From assembly GCA_025666215.1 (NCBI GenBank), contig CP102593.1, forward strand, positions 1,935,001-1,999,000: DNA of 64,000 nt, in the 5' to 3' direction. The notes beneath the pieces are model-generated. The model was not told where the DNA came from, made no database searches, and was given only the letters and a program-made list of their open reading frames with translations. Positions 1 to 8,963 of the stretch are shown piece after piece. The position numbers were made by a program, and so were the translations under genes. The stretch comes from Xanthomonas campestris pv. phormiicola (GTDB lineage Bacteria; Pseudomonadota; Gammaproteobacteria; Xanthomonadales; Xanthomonadaceae). The stretch's first letter is position 1. Each line of letters opens with the position of its first letter.

Positions 1-236
1 GCAAGCGCCGGACCGACCGGCAGGGCGGCGTGCCGTCCCCGTTCGCGGGCGGCGCGGGCGGGGCATGTCCTGGCCGGTCGACGCCATGCAGGCGGATGCT
101 GCGGCTCGCGCGCAGCTGCAGCGATGCAACGCTTCGCCCAGGCGTAGCGACGCACGCGGACGCTTGCGCGCACGCTCGCGGATCGCCGGCATTGCTATGC
201 TCTGCCGCGCCTTGCGCTTGCCGGAGTGCCGTCCCG

Positions 237-1388
237 ATGCCGAACCCACGCACCGCCTCTGTCGCGATCGCCGCCGCGCGGGCGCGTGCGCTGTGGCTGG
301 AGGCGCAGCGGCTGAGCATCCCGGCGCCGTTCGGCGCGGGTCCCGAGGCGGTGCGGCAGGCCACCGCGCACCTGGGCTATGTGCAGATCGACACCATCCA
401 TGTGATCGGGCGCAGCCACCACCACGTGCTGTACAGCCGCATTCCCGCCTATCGCAAGCAGGATCTGGAGCAGGCGCAGGCGCAGGACAAGTCGGTGTTC
501 GAGTACTGGACGCATGCGCTGGCCTACGTGCCGATCGCCGACTACCGCATGTACGTGGCGCAGATGGCGCGCTACCGCGCCCAGGCGGACGCGGCCGGCA
601 AGATCGATCCGGCCGATTACGCCAGGCTGCTGCGGCGCATCCGCAGCGACGGGCCGTTGTCGATCCGCGACATCGACGACGACGTGCTGGTCGAGAAGAC
701 CCATCCATGGGGCAGCCGCAAGCCTTCGCGCGCGGCATTGCGCTACGGCTTCTTCAGCGGCGACCTGGTGGTCAGCCAGCGCAGCGGCATGCTCAAGACC
801 TACGAGCTGGCCGCGCGCCATTTCGGCTGGAGCCGGCGCCCGCGCCCGGCCAGCGATGCGCAGTACGCGCGCTATCTGCTGCAGCGCGCGCTGCGCGCGC
901 AGGGCCTGGTCGGCGTGGACTCGATCTGCTACGGCAATGCCGGCGCCAAGCCCGCGGTGCGCGCGCTGCTCGCCGCCGCGGTCGCCGCCAAGCGCCTGGT
1001 CCCGGTGCATCTGCAGGGCCAGGAGCAGGCCGCGCTATGGGCCGAACCGGCGCTGCTGGAACACGCGCCGCCGCTGCCGGACGAGGCCATCGCGCAGCTG
1101 TTGTCGCCGTTCGATCCGCTGCTGATCCAGCGCAAGCGGCTGCAGCAGTTCTTCGGCTACGAACACCGCTTCGAGGCCTATGTGCCGGCGCCGCAGCGGG
1201 TGCTCGGCTACTTCGCGCTGCCGGTGCTGGTCGGCGACCGCATCGTCGCCGCCCTGGATCTGAAGATGGAGCGCCAGGCCGGCAGGCTGCTGATCCAGAA
1301 ATGGACCTGGCTGGTGCCGCAGCGGCCCGCGCTGAAGGCCGCGATCGACGCGGCGCTGCAGCGTTTCGAGCGTTTTCATCTGCAGTGA
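237..1388 (+). CDS. ycaQ: AlkX/YcaQ-type DNA glycosylase (winged helix, HTH_42 family)
   Basis: About 383 residues, close to E. coli YcaQ, a glycosylase that excises alkylated bases and unhooks DNA interstrand crosslinks. The N-terminal part carries LGYVQIDTIHVIGRSHHHVL; QID at residues 50-52 fits the Gln-aliphatic-Asp catalytic motif I recall for the AlkX branch, as opposed to QxQ in AlkZ. The long body (SDGPLSIRDIDD, YGFFSGDLVVSQR) is typical of the winged-helix repeats. The open frame reaches further upstream, but homology begins at the ATG at 237, with GGAG about 10 bases before it. It is monocistronic and convergent with the hydrolase gene downstream. Family assignment is firm; substrate is inferred from family. 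Confidence 0.88.
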   Translation: MPNPRTASVAIAAARARALWLEAQRLSIPAPFGAGPEAVRQATAHLGYVQIDTIHVIGRSHHHVLYSRIPAYRKQDLEQAQAQDKSVFEYWTHALAYVPIADYRMYVAQMARYRAQADAAGKIDPADYARLLRRIRSDGPLSIRDIDDDVLVEKTHPWGSRKPSRAALRYGFFSGDLVVSQRSGMLKTYELAARHFGWSRRPRPASDAQYARYLLQRALRAQGLVGVDSICYGNAGAKPAVRALLAAAVAAKRLVPVHLQGQEQAALWAEPALLEHAPPLPDEAIAQLLSPFDPLLIQRKRLQQFFGYEHRFEAYVPAPQRVLGYFALPVLVGDRIVAALDLKMERQAGRLLIQKWTWLVPQRPALKAAIDAALQRFERFHLQ

Positions 1389-1461
1389 CGCCTGGGAGTC
1401 GCCCGCCTCGGCGGGGGCGCCCGGCGCGCAGCGGCACAAGGCGCTGCGTGCCGTGCAACTG

Positions 1462-1494
1462 GCCGGCGCACACGCGTTGCGTGCGTGCGCCGGC
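1462..1494. terminator. hairpin between convergent genes
   Basis: A 10-base stem GCCGGCGCAC / GTGCGCCGGC with a 13-base loop lies between the glycosylase gene and the convergent hydrolase gene. There is no T-run, so it may act as a rho-dependent or structural 3' end for both transcripts. Confidence 0.4.
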
Positions 1495-1501
1495 GCGCGG
1501 A

Positions 1502-2491
1502 TCAGGCCTTGAAGAAGGCCAGCAGATCCTGGTTGATCTCGTCCGGGTGGGTGGTGCACATGCCGTGCGGGTAGCCCTTGTAGACCTTCAGCGTGGCGTG
1601 CTTGACCAGCTTGGCCGACAGCAGCGCCGAGTCGGCGATCGGCACGATCTGGTCGTCGTCGCCGTGCAGGATCAGCACCGGGACGTCGATCTGCTTCAGG
1701 TCGTCGGTGAAGTCGGTTTCCGAGAACGCCTGGATGCAGTCGTAGTGGGCCTTGGCGCCGCCCATCATGCCCTGCCGCCACCAGTTGTCCTTGATCCCCT
1801 GCGAGACCTTGGCGCCGTCGCGGTTGTAGCCGTAGAACGGCACCGGCACGTCCTGGTAGAACTGCGCGCGGTTGGCGGCGAGCTGCGCGCGGAAGCCGTC
1901 GAACACCTCCATCGGCAGGCCGCCCGGGTTGTTCGCGGTCTTGAGCATGATCGGCGGCACCGCGCCGATCAGCACCGCCTTGGCCACGCGGCCGGCGCCG
2001 TGCCTGGCGACATAGCGCGCCACTTCGCCGCCGCCGGTGGAATGGCCGACGTGGATCGCGTGCTTCAGGTCCAGATGCTTGGCCAGCGCGGCCACGTCGG
2101 CGGCGTAGGTGTCCATGTCGTTGCCGGTCGCGGTCTGCGTGGAGCGGCCATGGCCGCGGCGGTCGTGGGCGATGACGCGATAGCCCTGGGCGAGGAAGAA
2201 CAGCATCTGCGCGTCCCAGTCGTCGGCGCTGAGCGGCCAGCCGTGGTGGAACACGATGGGCTGGCCGGTGCCCCAGTCCTTGTAGAAGAGTTCGGTTCCG
2301 TCTTGCGTGGTGATGCTGGGCATGGTGGTGTCCTGATGGGGCTGCGGACTGGCCGCAGGCGTAGGGGAAGGGCGGGTGCGGACCGGTGCGGCGATGCCCG
2401 CCAGCGGCAGGGCGGTCAACGCGGCGGCGCCGAGCAGCAGGCGCCGCCGCAGAGGATCGGCGATGTCGGTGTCCGTGGCGTGAGTGTCCAA
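1502..2491 (-). CDS. alpha/beta hydrolase, chloroperoxidase-like, with optional Tat signal
   Basis: The core of about 273 residues (from the ATG at 2323) is a classic non-heme chloroperoxidase/esterase-type alpha/beta hydrolase: oxyanion HHGWPLS, nucleophile elbow GHSTGG, acid in [10 protein letters not shown], and the terminal His in YPHGMC. Upstream and in frame is a further 56-residue stretch from a TTG at 2491 with a Tat-like signal [21 protein letters not shown]. Both starts have an AGGA ribosome site: AGGACTCCC before the TTG and AGGACACCACC before the ATG. The gene may therefore make an exported and a cytosolic form. I list the long form; the natural substrate is unknown. It is divergent from xdhC. 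Confidence 0.82.
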   Translation of the reverse strand: MDTHATDTDIADPLRRRLLLGAAALTALPLAGIAAPVRTRPSPTPAASPQPHQDTTMPSITTQDGTELFYKDWGTGQPIVFHHGWPLSADDWDAQMLFFLAQGYRVIAHDRRGHGRSTQTATGNDMDTYAADVAALAKHLDLKHAIHVGHSTGGGEVARYVARHGAGRVAKAVLIGAVPPIMLKTANNPGGLPMEVFDGFRAQLAANRAQFYQDVPVPFYGYNRDGAKVSQGIKDNWWRQGMMGGAKAHYDCIQAFSETDFTDDLKQIDVPVLILHGDDDQIVPIADSALLSAKLVKHATLKVYKGYPHGMCTTHPDEINQDLLAFFKA

Positions 2492-2708
2492 GGGAGTCCT
2501 GGGGGGAGGCGGTGTCGATGCAGATGATGCGTGCCGGGAGCGCGGCGCCGATTGCATAATCCTGCTCGATTGCCTGGCGGCATGGCGCGCGCGGCGCAGC
2601 GCCGCGAGCCGACGCAGTGCCGCGCGCGAACGTGGCAACGTGGCCAAGTCACCTCGTCACCACAGGCCGCTGCTTAGGCTGTGCTTTCCACCCAGCCCGT
2701 GCCGCCGC

Positions 2709-3779
2709 ATGTCCGCTGCCAGACACTGTTTCCACGATGCCATCGTTGCCTGCCGGCAGCGCGCGCCTGCGGTGCTGGCGCTGGTGACCGCCACCGAAGG
2801 CTCCACCTATGCGCGTGCCGGCGCGGTCGCGCTGTTCGGCGCCGACGGCGCGCAGCAGGGCTGGCTCAGCGGCGGTTGCCTGGAACCGGAGATCGCGCAT
2901 TGCGCCGCGGCCGCGTCCGCGGCGGGCGCCCTGGCGTGGATGGAGATCGACACGCGCGACGACGCGGACCTGCTGTCCGGTTCGGCGGTGGGCTGTCGCG
3001 GTCGCCTGCATCTGGCCTTGCTGCCGGTGCTCGCCTTGCCCGGCTTCGAACGCCTGGCACAGGCGTGGCTGCAGCGCCGCGGCGCGTTGCGCCTGGCGCT
3101 GGACGCCGATGGCGGCATCGTTGCCGCGGTCGCTGGCGAAACCCGGCAGTGGCGCGTGCCGTGCCAGGCCTGGCATGGCGCGGCGGCCTGCCGCGGGCAG
3201 CTGCAGGTGCCGCCGCCGCCGCGGGTCAGCGTGTTCGGCGCCGGCCCGGAAACCGCCGTGCTGCTGCCGCTGCTGCGGCAACTGGGCTGGATGACCACGC
3301 TGGTGGAACAGCGTCCGCGCTGGGTGGCGCAGGCCGCGTTGGCCGACCTGGCCTTGGCGTGCACGCCGACCCGCGCGCTTGACGAGTGCGCCGATAGCGA
3401 CGCGGCATTGGTGATGCACCATCACTTCGAACTGGACCGGGAAGCGTTGGATGCGCTTGCCGCGAGCGCGATCCCGTTCGTGGGCCTGCTGGGGCCCGTG
3501 CGCCGGCGCGAGGACCTGTTCCGCCTGTTGCGCCCGCAGCAACACGCGCAACTGCTGCCGCGGCTGCATTCGCCGATCGGGCTGCGCCTCGGCGGCAGCG
3601 GCGCGGAGGCGATCGCGCTGAGCATCGCCGCGCAATTGCAGGGCATCCGCGACGTACAGCAGGCCAGCGCCATCCCGGAACCGAGCCGTTGCAGCGTGAC
3701 CCGCTTGCGCGCCGGCGAGGCCGCGCCGGCCGCACTGGCGTTGCGCGCGGACGGCGCCGCGCGTGGGGCGGGGCGATGA
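2709..3779 (+). CDS. XdhC/PaoD-family molybdoenzyme maturation protein
   Basis: About 356 residues. The N-terminal XdhC domain shows ALVTATEGSTYARAGA and GWLSGGCLEPEI, with Cys in SGGCLE and AVGCRG, typical of proteins that bind molybdenum cofactor and insert it into xanthine dehydrogenase-type enzymes. The C-terminal Rossmann domain starts at VSVFGAGPE. The ATG at 2709 is chosen because homology begins there; no strong ribosome site is seen. The stop overlaps the start of mocA (ATGA). It faces paoABC, its likely client, from the opposite strand, as E. coli PaoD accompanies PaoABC. Confidence 0.9.
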   Translation: MSAARHCFHDAIVACRQRAPAVLALVTATEGSTYARAGAVALFGADGAQQGWLSGGCLEPEIAHCAAAASAAGALAWMEIDTRDDADLLSGSAVGCRGRLHLALLPVLALPGFERLAQAWLQRRGALRLALDADGGIVAAVAGETRQWRVPCQAWHGAAACRGQLQVPPPPRVSVFGAGPETAVLLPLLRQLGWMTTLVEQRPRWVAQAALADLALACTPTRALDECADSDAALVMHHHFELDREALDALAASAIPFVGLLGPVRRREDLFRLLRPQQHAQLLPRLHSPIGLRLGGSGAEAIALSIAAQLQGIRDVQQASAIPEPSRCSVTRLRAGEAAPAALALRADGAARGAGR

Positions 3780-4381
3780 AGCGCACGCATGCCGCCTTGG
3801 TCCTCGGCGCCGGCGCCAGCCGCCGCCTCGGCCACGCCAAGCAGGCGCTCACCCGCGACGGCGAGCCCTTGTTGCGACGCGCGGCACGACTGGCGCTGGC
3901 GTCGGCACCGGCACGTTGCGTGGTGGTACTGGGGGCACAGGCCGAGGCGCTGCGCCGGGCACTGGACGAGCTGCCGGTGGAGATCGTGGTCAATCGCGAC
4001 TGGCCGACCGGCATGGGCGGCAGCCTGGCCTGTCTGCGCGCGGCGCTGCAGGGGGATGCCTCCATCACCCACAGCCTGGTGCTCGGCTGCGACCAGCCGG
4101 CACTGGAGGCGGCGCACCTGCAGGATCTGCTGGCGGCGGCGCAGCGCGCTGCCTCCGGCTGCGCGGTCAGCGCCTACGCCGGCGTGCGCGGCATGCCGGC
4201 GGTGGTGGCGCAGGCCTGCTGGCGCGAGCTGCCGCTGGGCGGCGAGCAGGGCCTGCGCGCGCTGTTCGATGCGATGGCGCCGGACAGCCTCGGCTGCATC
4301 GTCGCCCCGGCGCTGGCACTGGACCTGGACACGCCGCAGGACGTGACCGCTGCGGTGGAGCGCGGCTGGCTGGATCCGTAG
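3776..4381 (+). CDS. mocA: MocA-type molybdenum cofactor cytidylyltransferase
   Basis: A nucleotidyltransferase of about 201 residues (NTP_transf_3, MobA-like). It begins LVLGAGASRRLGHAKQ, the signature GxxxRxGxxK loop that binds the nucleotide, and has the metal-binding LGCDQPALEA. MocA makes molybdopterin cytosine dinucleotide, the cofactor of the PaoC class, which fits its translational coupling to the XdhC gene by ATGA overlap. The product could be another NTP-transferase of the same fold, but the XdhC-PaoABC neighbourhood supports MocA. Confidence 0.85.
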   Translation: MKRTHAALVLGAGASRRLGHAKQALTRDGEPLLRRAARLALASAPARCVVVLGAQAEALRRALDELPVEIVVNRDWPTGMGGSLACLRAALQGDASITHSLVLGCDQPALEAAHLQDLLAAAQRAASGCAVSAYAGVRGMPAVVAQACWRELPLGGEQGLRALFDAMAPDSLGCIVAPALALDLDTPQDVTAAVERGWLDP

Positions 4382-4446
4382 CGCCCACGGCTCTGTGCGC
4401 GACGTTGCGGTCGATCGACATCGTGCAGGCGCGGCCGCGGGTGGGG

Positions 4447-4503
4447 CCATCAGCCGCGACGTTTTCCCGGTGGCGCCCGGTCGCGGCTGAAGCCGTTCCT
4501 GCC
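4447..4503. repeat. degenerate palindromic repeat, family copy 1
   Basis: Arms CAGCCGCGAC (4451-4460) and GTCGCGGCTG (4480-4489), with the right arm continuing AAGCCGTTCCTG as in the other copies of this family. It sits in the 202-base spacer between convergent mocA and paoC and may serve as a 3' structure for either. Confidence 0.65.
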
Positions 4504-4583
4504 GAGGGCGCGCGAGCCGTTGCGAAGGCGCCAACGGGTCTTGACGCAAAGCCGAGCGAACGCCGCGGCGTGCGCTTGCTTGC

Positions 4584-6779
4584 TCAGCCGATCAGCTTGT
4601 CCGGGGTGATCGGCAGTTCGCGGATGCGCTTGCCGGTGGCATGGAACACGGCATTGGCGATCGCGGCGGGAATGCCGACCATGCCCAGCTCGCCCATGCC
4701 CTTGACCCCGAGCGGGTTGACGATGGTGTCGTCCTCCTCGACGAACATGGTCTCGATCAGGTGCACGTCGGCATTGACCGGCACGTGGTAGTCGGCCAGC
4801 GAGGCGTTGAGCATGCGCCCGTAGCGATGGTCGACCTCGGTGCCTTCGCTCAGCGCCATGCCGATGCCCATCACCACGCCGCCGATCTCCTGGCTGTGCG
4901 AGGTCAGCGGATTCATGATCTTGCCGCAGGCGCTGGCCTCGATGACCCGGGTCACCTGCACCATGCCGGTGTCCGGATCGACCTTGACCTCGATGAACTG
5001 CGCGCCGTGCGCGGCGGTGGCGTAGTGCTTGCGCTCGGCCGAGGGTTTGGATTCGTGCACCACCTCCAGTTGCTGCAAGCCGTGCTGGCGCATCAGCCTG
5101 GCCACGTCCAGGCCGGCGTCGGCTGTGCCGATCGGCTGCAGGCGGCCATCGGCCAGTTCCACCTGGTCCACGTCCAGCCCGGCGAACGCGGCTTGCCCGT
5201 CCTGCCTGGCCAGTTCCAGCAGCTTGCCGCGGATCTCGCGCGCCGCGCCGTGGATCGCGCTGCCGACGCTGGCGGTGGTCCACGAGCCGCCCTGCGACGG
5301 CGCCTTCGGCAGGCGCGTGTCGCCGAGTTCGAACTGCACGCGCTTGGCGTCCAGGCCCAGGTACTCGGCGGCGATCAGGGTCATCACCGTGTAGGTGCCG
5401 GGGCCGATGTCGGCGGTGGCGCTGCCGACCTGGGCGCTGCCATCGGCCTTGAGCACCACCCGCGCCAGCGCCGGCATCTGCATCGCCGCCCAGGTGCCGG
5501 TGGCCATGCCCCAGCCGACCAGCAGGCGGCCGTCGCGCATCGAGCGCGGCTCGGGCGTGCGCTTGCTCCAGCCGAAGGTCTCGGCAGCGAGCGAATAGCA
5601 TTCGCGCAACGCCTTGCTCGAGAACGGCTTGCCGGTTTCCGGATCGGTCTCGGCGTAGTTGGCCAGGCGCAGCTGCAGCGGATCCATCTTCAGCGCATAG
5701 GCCAGTTCGTCCATCGCGCACTCGATGCCGAACATCTGGCTGATGGTGCCGGGCGCGCGCATCGCCTGCGGCGTCGGCAGGTCGGTTTCCACCACCTCGA
5801 AGCGGTCCTCGACGTTGGGGCAGGCGTACAGCGAACGCGCGTTGCGAAACAAGTTCTCGTTGAACGCCTCGATGCGCGAGGTGTTGAGCACGTGCCGGTA
5901 GCGGATCGCCTGCAGCTTGCCGGCGGCGTCGGCGCCCAGCCCCAGTTCCACCCGGTAGTAGGGGCGGTAGCCGTGGCCGCTGAACATCTGCCGGCGGGTG
6001 TAGACGATCTTGACCGGGCGCCCGACCGCCTTGGACACCGCGCCGAGCAGGAAGGTGTAGTAGTTCGGACGCAGGCACGAGCCGAACGCGCCGCCGACGA
6101 ACAGCGACACCACGTTGACCTGCTGCAGCGGGATGCCGAAGTAGCCGGCCAGCTGCTCGCGGTCCTGGTGCACGTTCTGGCTCTTGTTGATCACGGTCAG
6201 CGTGTCGCCGATCCAGTAGCCGATGCCGCCGTGCGGCTCCATCGGGTTGTGGTGCTCGATCGGCATCGTGTACGCGGCTTCCACCTTGACCGGGGCGGCG
6301 GCGAGCGCGGCGGCCGGATTGCCGCGCGGTTTCGGCGATTTGTCCGGGGTCGGGTCGTGCGCCTGGCCGAGCAGCGCTGCGACATCGGTGCTCGCCGTTT
6401 CCGCCGCGTACTCCACCTGGATCAGCCGCGAGGCCTGCCGCGCCTGTTCGAAGGTGGCGGCCACCACCACCGCGATCGGTTGCGCGCTGAAATGGATGCG
6501 GTCGTCGACCAGCGCGCGGAACGACAGGTCCTTGCCCTTCTTCTTGACCGCATCGGACACCGGCTTGACCGCGTTCAGATGGGTCAGCACCTGGATCACC
6601 CCCGGCGCGGCTTCGGCGGCAGCGGTGTCGATGCGCAGGATGCGGCCCTTGGCGATGGTGCTGGTGAGGATGTAGCCGTGGGTCAGGTGCGGGATCTGGA
6701 ATTCCGCCGCATAGCGCGCCTTGCCGGTGACCTTGGCGTAGCCGTCGACGCGGCGCATTTCCTTGCCGATGTAGTTCAT
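4584..6779 (-). CDS. paoC: molybdopterin-binding subunit of aldehyde oxidoreductase (PaoC-like)
   Basis: About 731 residues, the large subunit of the xanthine oxidase family. It starts MNYIGKEMRRVDGYAKVTGK at the ATG at 6779, the family start. The catalytic Glu lies in GVKGMGELGMVG near the C terminus; GGAFGSCLRPN and MRAPGTISQMF are cofactor-binding loops. PaoC oxidises aldehydes to carboxylic acids in the periplasm, passing electrons to the FAD and FeS subunits. It is the last gene of the three-gene operon, 22 bases after paoB. The exact substrate (aromatic aldehydes in E. coli) is inferred from family. Confidence 0.93.
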   Translation of the reverse strand: MNYIGKEMRRVDGYAKVTGKARYAAEFQIPHLTHGYILTSTIAKGRILRIDTAAAEAAPGVIQVLTHLNAVKPVSDAVKKKGKDLSFRALVDDRIHFSAQPIAVVVAATFEQARQASRLIQVEYAAETASTDVAALLGQAHDPTPDKSPKPRGNPAAALAAAPVKVEAAYTMPIEHHNPMEPHGGIGYWIGDTLTVINKSQNVHQDREQLAGYFGIPLQQVNVVSLFVGGAFGSCLRPNYYTFLLGAVSKAVGRPVKIVYTRRQMFSGHGYRPYYRVELGLGADAAGKLQAIRYRHVLNTSRIEAFNENLFRNARSLYACPNVEDRFEVVETDLPTPQAMRAPGTISQMFGIECAMDELAYALKMDPLQLRLANYAETDPETGKPFSSKALRECYSLAAETFGWSKRTPEPRSMRDGRLLVGWGMATGTWAAMQMPALARVVLKADGSAQVGSATADIGPGTYTVMTLIAAEYLGLDAKRVQFELGDTRLPKAPSQGGSWTTASVGSAIHGAAREIRGKLLELARQDGQAAFAGLDVDQVELADGRLQPIGTADAGLDVARLMRQHGLQQLEVVHESKPSAERKHYATAAHGAQFIEVKVDPDTGMVQVTRVIEASACGKIMNPLTSHSQEIGGVVMGIGMALSEGTEVDHRYGRMLNASLADYHVPVNADVHLIETMFVEEDDTIVNPLGVKGMGELGMVGIPAAIANAVFHATGKRIRELPITPDKLIG

Positions 6780-6801
6780 TGCGGGTTCTCCGGTTCGGTG
6801 C

Positions 6802-7803
6802 TCAGGCGGCATCGCTGCCGCTGGCGCGGTGCAGGGCGCGGATCATCGCGTGGGTGCCCATCGGCACCTTGTAGGCGTTGTGCGCCAGCGGGCGCGCGGC
6901 GGCCATCTCCGCCTGTGCGGCGGCGGCGAAGGCGGCTTCGCCGACGCGCTGCCCGACCAGCGCGCGTTCGGCGGCGTGCGCGCGCCATGGCTTGTGCGCC
7001 ACCCCGCCCATGGCGATGCGCGCCTCGCGGATGCGCCCGTCCGGCTCCAGGGCCAGCGCCGCGGCCACCGAGACCAGGGCGAACGCGTAGCTGGCGCGGT
7101 CGCGTACCTTCAGGTAGTGGCTGTGCGCGGCGAAGCGCTGCGCCGGCAGCACGATCGCTTCGATCAGTTCGCCGTGCGCCAGCTGGTTGTCCAGGTCGGC
7201 GCGCGCATCGGGCAGCAGGTGGAACGCGGCGAACGGGATCTCGCGGCGCGCACCGGCCGGCGTGCGCACCTGCACCGTGGCGTCCAGCGCGGCCAGCGCC
7301 ACGCACATGTCCGACGGATGCACCGCCACGCAGTGGTCGCTGTGGCCGAAGATCGCGTGGGTACGGTTGAGTCCCTCGCGCGCGCCGCAGCCGCTGCCGG
7401 GGCTGCGCTTGTTGCAGGGCAGGGCGGTGTCGTAGAAATAGCCGCAGCGCGTGCGCTGCAGCAGGTTGCCGCCGTTGGTCGCCATGTTGCGCAACTGCAT
7501 CGTCGCCCCGGCCAGGATCGCCTGGCTCAGCAGCGGATAGCGCTGGCGCAGCAGCGGATGGTTCGCGGTGTAAGTGTTGTTGGCCAGCGCGCCCAGGTGC
7601 AGGCCGCCGTCGGCGGTTTCGGCGATCTCGGCCAGGCCCTTGAGCCGGGTCAGGTCGACGAGCTCGTCGGCGCCGCTCACCCCTTCCTTCATCAGGTCGA
7701 GCAGGTTGGTGCCGCCGCCGAGGAAGCGCGCGTTCGGGTTGGCGGCGACGCGGCGCACCGCGTCCTGCGCGGAGCTGGCGCGCTGGTATTTAAACGGCGT
7801 CAT
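6802..7803 (-). CDS. paoB: FAD-binding subunit of aldehyde oxidoreductase (PaoB-like)
   Basis: About 333 residues. FAD_binding_5 features are RFLGGGTNLLDLMKEG near residue 30 and NMATNGGNLLQRTRCGYFYD. The Cys cluster in RTRCGYF, ALPCNKR and GSGCGAREG matches the PaoB-type insert that holds an extra 4Fe-4S cluster. It transfers electrons from the molybdenum site to FAD. The start overlaps the end of paoA by 14 bases, so translation is probably coupled. Confidence 0.93.
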   Translation of the reverse strand: MTPFKYQRASSAQDAVRRVAANPNARFLGGGTNLLDLMKEGVSGADELVDLTRLKGLAEIAETADGGLHLGALANNTYTANHPLLRQRYPLLSQAILAGATMQLRNMATNGGNLLQRTRCGYFYDTALPCNKRSPGSGCGAREGLNRTHAIFGHSDHCVAVHPSDMCVALAALDATVQVRTPAGARREIPFAAFHLLPDARADLDNQLAHGELIEAIVLPAQRFAAHSHYLKVRDRASYAFALVSVAAALALEPDGRIREARIAMGGVAHKPWRAHAAERALVGQRVGEAAFAAAAQAEMAAARPLAHNAYKVPMGTHAMIRALHRASGSDAA

Positions 7804-8620
7804 CGGCCACCTCCTTCGCCATCTTCAGCGCGGTCAGTTCGGACTGGTCGACGTAGCGCCAGGTCAGCGGCCGCGGCGCGCCGCCGCTGTGCACGTCCTG
7901 GATCGCGGCGACGATCTTCGGATAGGCGCCGCAGCGGCAGAGGTTGCCGCTCATGCGTTCGCGCACTTCCGCGTCGCTGAGTTCGGTGACCGGCTGGCTG
8001 ACGTCGGCGCTGACATGGCTGGCGTCGCCGCGCTTGATCTCGTTGAGCAGGGCCACCGCCGAGCAGATCTGCCCCGGCGTGCAATAGCCGCACTGGAAAC
8101 CGTCGTGCTGCACGAACGCGGCCTGCATCGGATGCAGCCGTTCGCCGTCGGCCAGGCCTTCGATGGTGGTGATCTGCGCGTCCTCGGCCTGCGCCGCCAG
8201 GGTCAGGCAGGACAGGCGCCGCTCGCCGTCGACGATCACCGTGCAGGCGCCGCATTGCCCGTGGTCGCAGCCCTTCTTGGTGCCGGTCAGCGCCAGGTGT
8301 TCGCGCAGCGCGTCGAGCAGCGTGGTGCGCGGGTCCAGCTTCAGCGCGCGGCGCTGGCCGTTGACCTGCAGCACCACCGGCATCGCGTTCTGCAGGGTGG
8401 CCGCACCGGGGACCGGCGCGGCGAAGGCGGCGTCGCTGAACACGATCTGCCCGCCCGCGCTGCTCAGGCCCGCGGCCGACAGCAGGGCCAGGAATTCGCG
8501 CCGCGACAGGCCGTTGATGCCGAGCCGGCGCGCCAGCGCGGCCTCGTCGTCGCTCAGCCCGGCATCGTGCGGGGCGGCGGCACCTGATGCGGCCTGGGAA
8601 GGGTGGGGATCGTGCTGCAT
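7790..8620 (-). CDS. paoA: 2Fe-2S subunit of aldehyde oxidoreductase (PaoA-like), Tat-exported
   Basis: About 276 residues. A Tat motif SRREFLALLSAAGLSSAGG lies near residue 40 after a long N-region, so the assembled heterotrimer is probably exported to the periplasm by this subunit alone. The ferredoxin-type cluster is CDHGQCGACTVIVDGERRLSC; the second cluster is CGYCTPGQICSAV with NLCRCGAYPKI. The ATG at 8620 has AGGAGA a few bases before it. First gene of the operon. Confidence 0.93.
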   Translation of the reverse strand: MQHDPHPSQAASGAAAPHDAGLSDDEAALARRLGINGLSRREFLALLSAAGLSSAGGQIVFSDAAFAAPVPGAATLQNAMPVVLQVNGQRRALKLDPRTTLLDALREHLALTGTKKGCDHGQCGACTVIVDGERRLSCLTLAAQAEDAQITTIEGLADGERLHPMQAAFVQHDGFQCGYCTPGQICSAVALLNEIKRGDASHVSADVSQPVTELSDAEVRERMSGNLCRCGAYPKIVAAIQDVHSGGAPRPLTWRYVDQSELTALKMAKEVADDAV

Positions 8621-8695
8621 CGGTCTCTCCTGCCTGGGGGACCGCCGCATCGCTGCGTCGGCGCAGCAAGGGATGGGCGGTTCGACCTGGGTAGC

Positions 8696-8715
8696 GGTGC
8701 CGCCATCGCGGCACC
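8696..8715. promoter_or_regulatory. perfect inverted repeat upstream of paoA
   Basis: GGTGCCGC-CATC-GCGGCACC, an 8-base dyad 76 bases upstream of the paoA start, within the likely promoter region. It could be an operator or a leader hairpin. No regulator gene lies beside the operon, so assignment is not possible. Confidence 0.3.
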
Positions 8716-8807
8716 GGCGCACGGGCGTGCTGAGACGCCCATGCCGAGCATTGCAGCGGCGTCGCGAAGAGACTGCGAAGGGAGGGTGGCGGTGTGGTGA
8801 TGTCGCC

Positions 8808-8830
8808 GGGATTCGGGATTCGGGATTTTT
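8808..8830 (+). repeat. G-rich heptad array, three units
   Basis: Three tandem GGGATTC-type units ending in a T-run, in the 343-base gene-free stretch 8621-8963 between the paoA start and the receptor pseudogene. The rest of that stretch holds the paoA leader and palindrome copy 2; I see no gene in it. Confidence 0.6.
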
Positions 8831-8852
8831 GCAAGGGCGCGGCAGTTTGCTT

Positions 8853-8920
8853 TTGTAGGAGGCTTCAGCCGCGACAGGCGCTACGGATAGGGGCTGTCGC
8901 GGCTGAAGCCGCTCCTGCAA
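8853..8920. repeat. palindromic repeat, family copy 2
   Basis: Arms TTGTAGGAGGCTTCAGCCGC..CAG (8853-8877) and CTGTCGCGGCTGAAGCCGCT.. (8894-8920) around a 16-base loop. The left arm lacks two bases present in the right arm. It lies just past the 3' end of the receptor pseudogene. Confidence 0.85.
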
Positions 8921-8963
8921 CAGCGCGCCGATCGCAAATTTCGGCGCTGGCAATGCGCGGGCG

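Noticed and set aside
1..236. An upstream gene or N-terminal extension of the glycosylase.
   Set aside because: The frame is open but has no homology or ribosome site; family similarity begins at the ATG at 237.
65..2527. Very long open frames antisense or shifted to the real genes, such as an 820-codon frame over the first two genes.
   Set aside because: High-GC DNA gives long open frames in all phases. The product is Arg/Ala/Gly-rich with no motif, while the real frames match known families.
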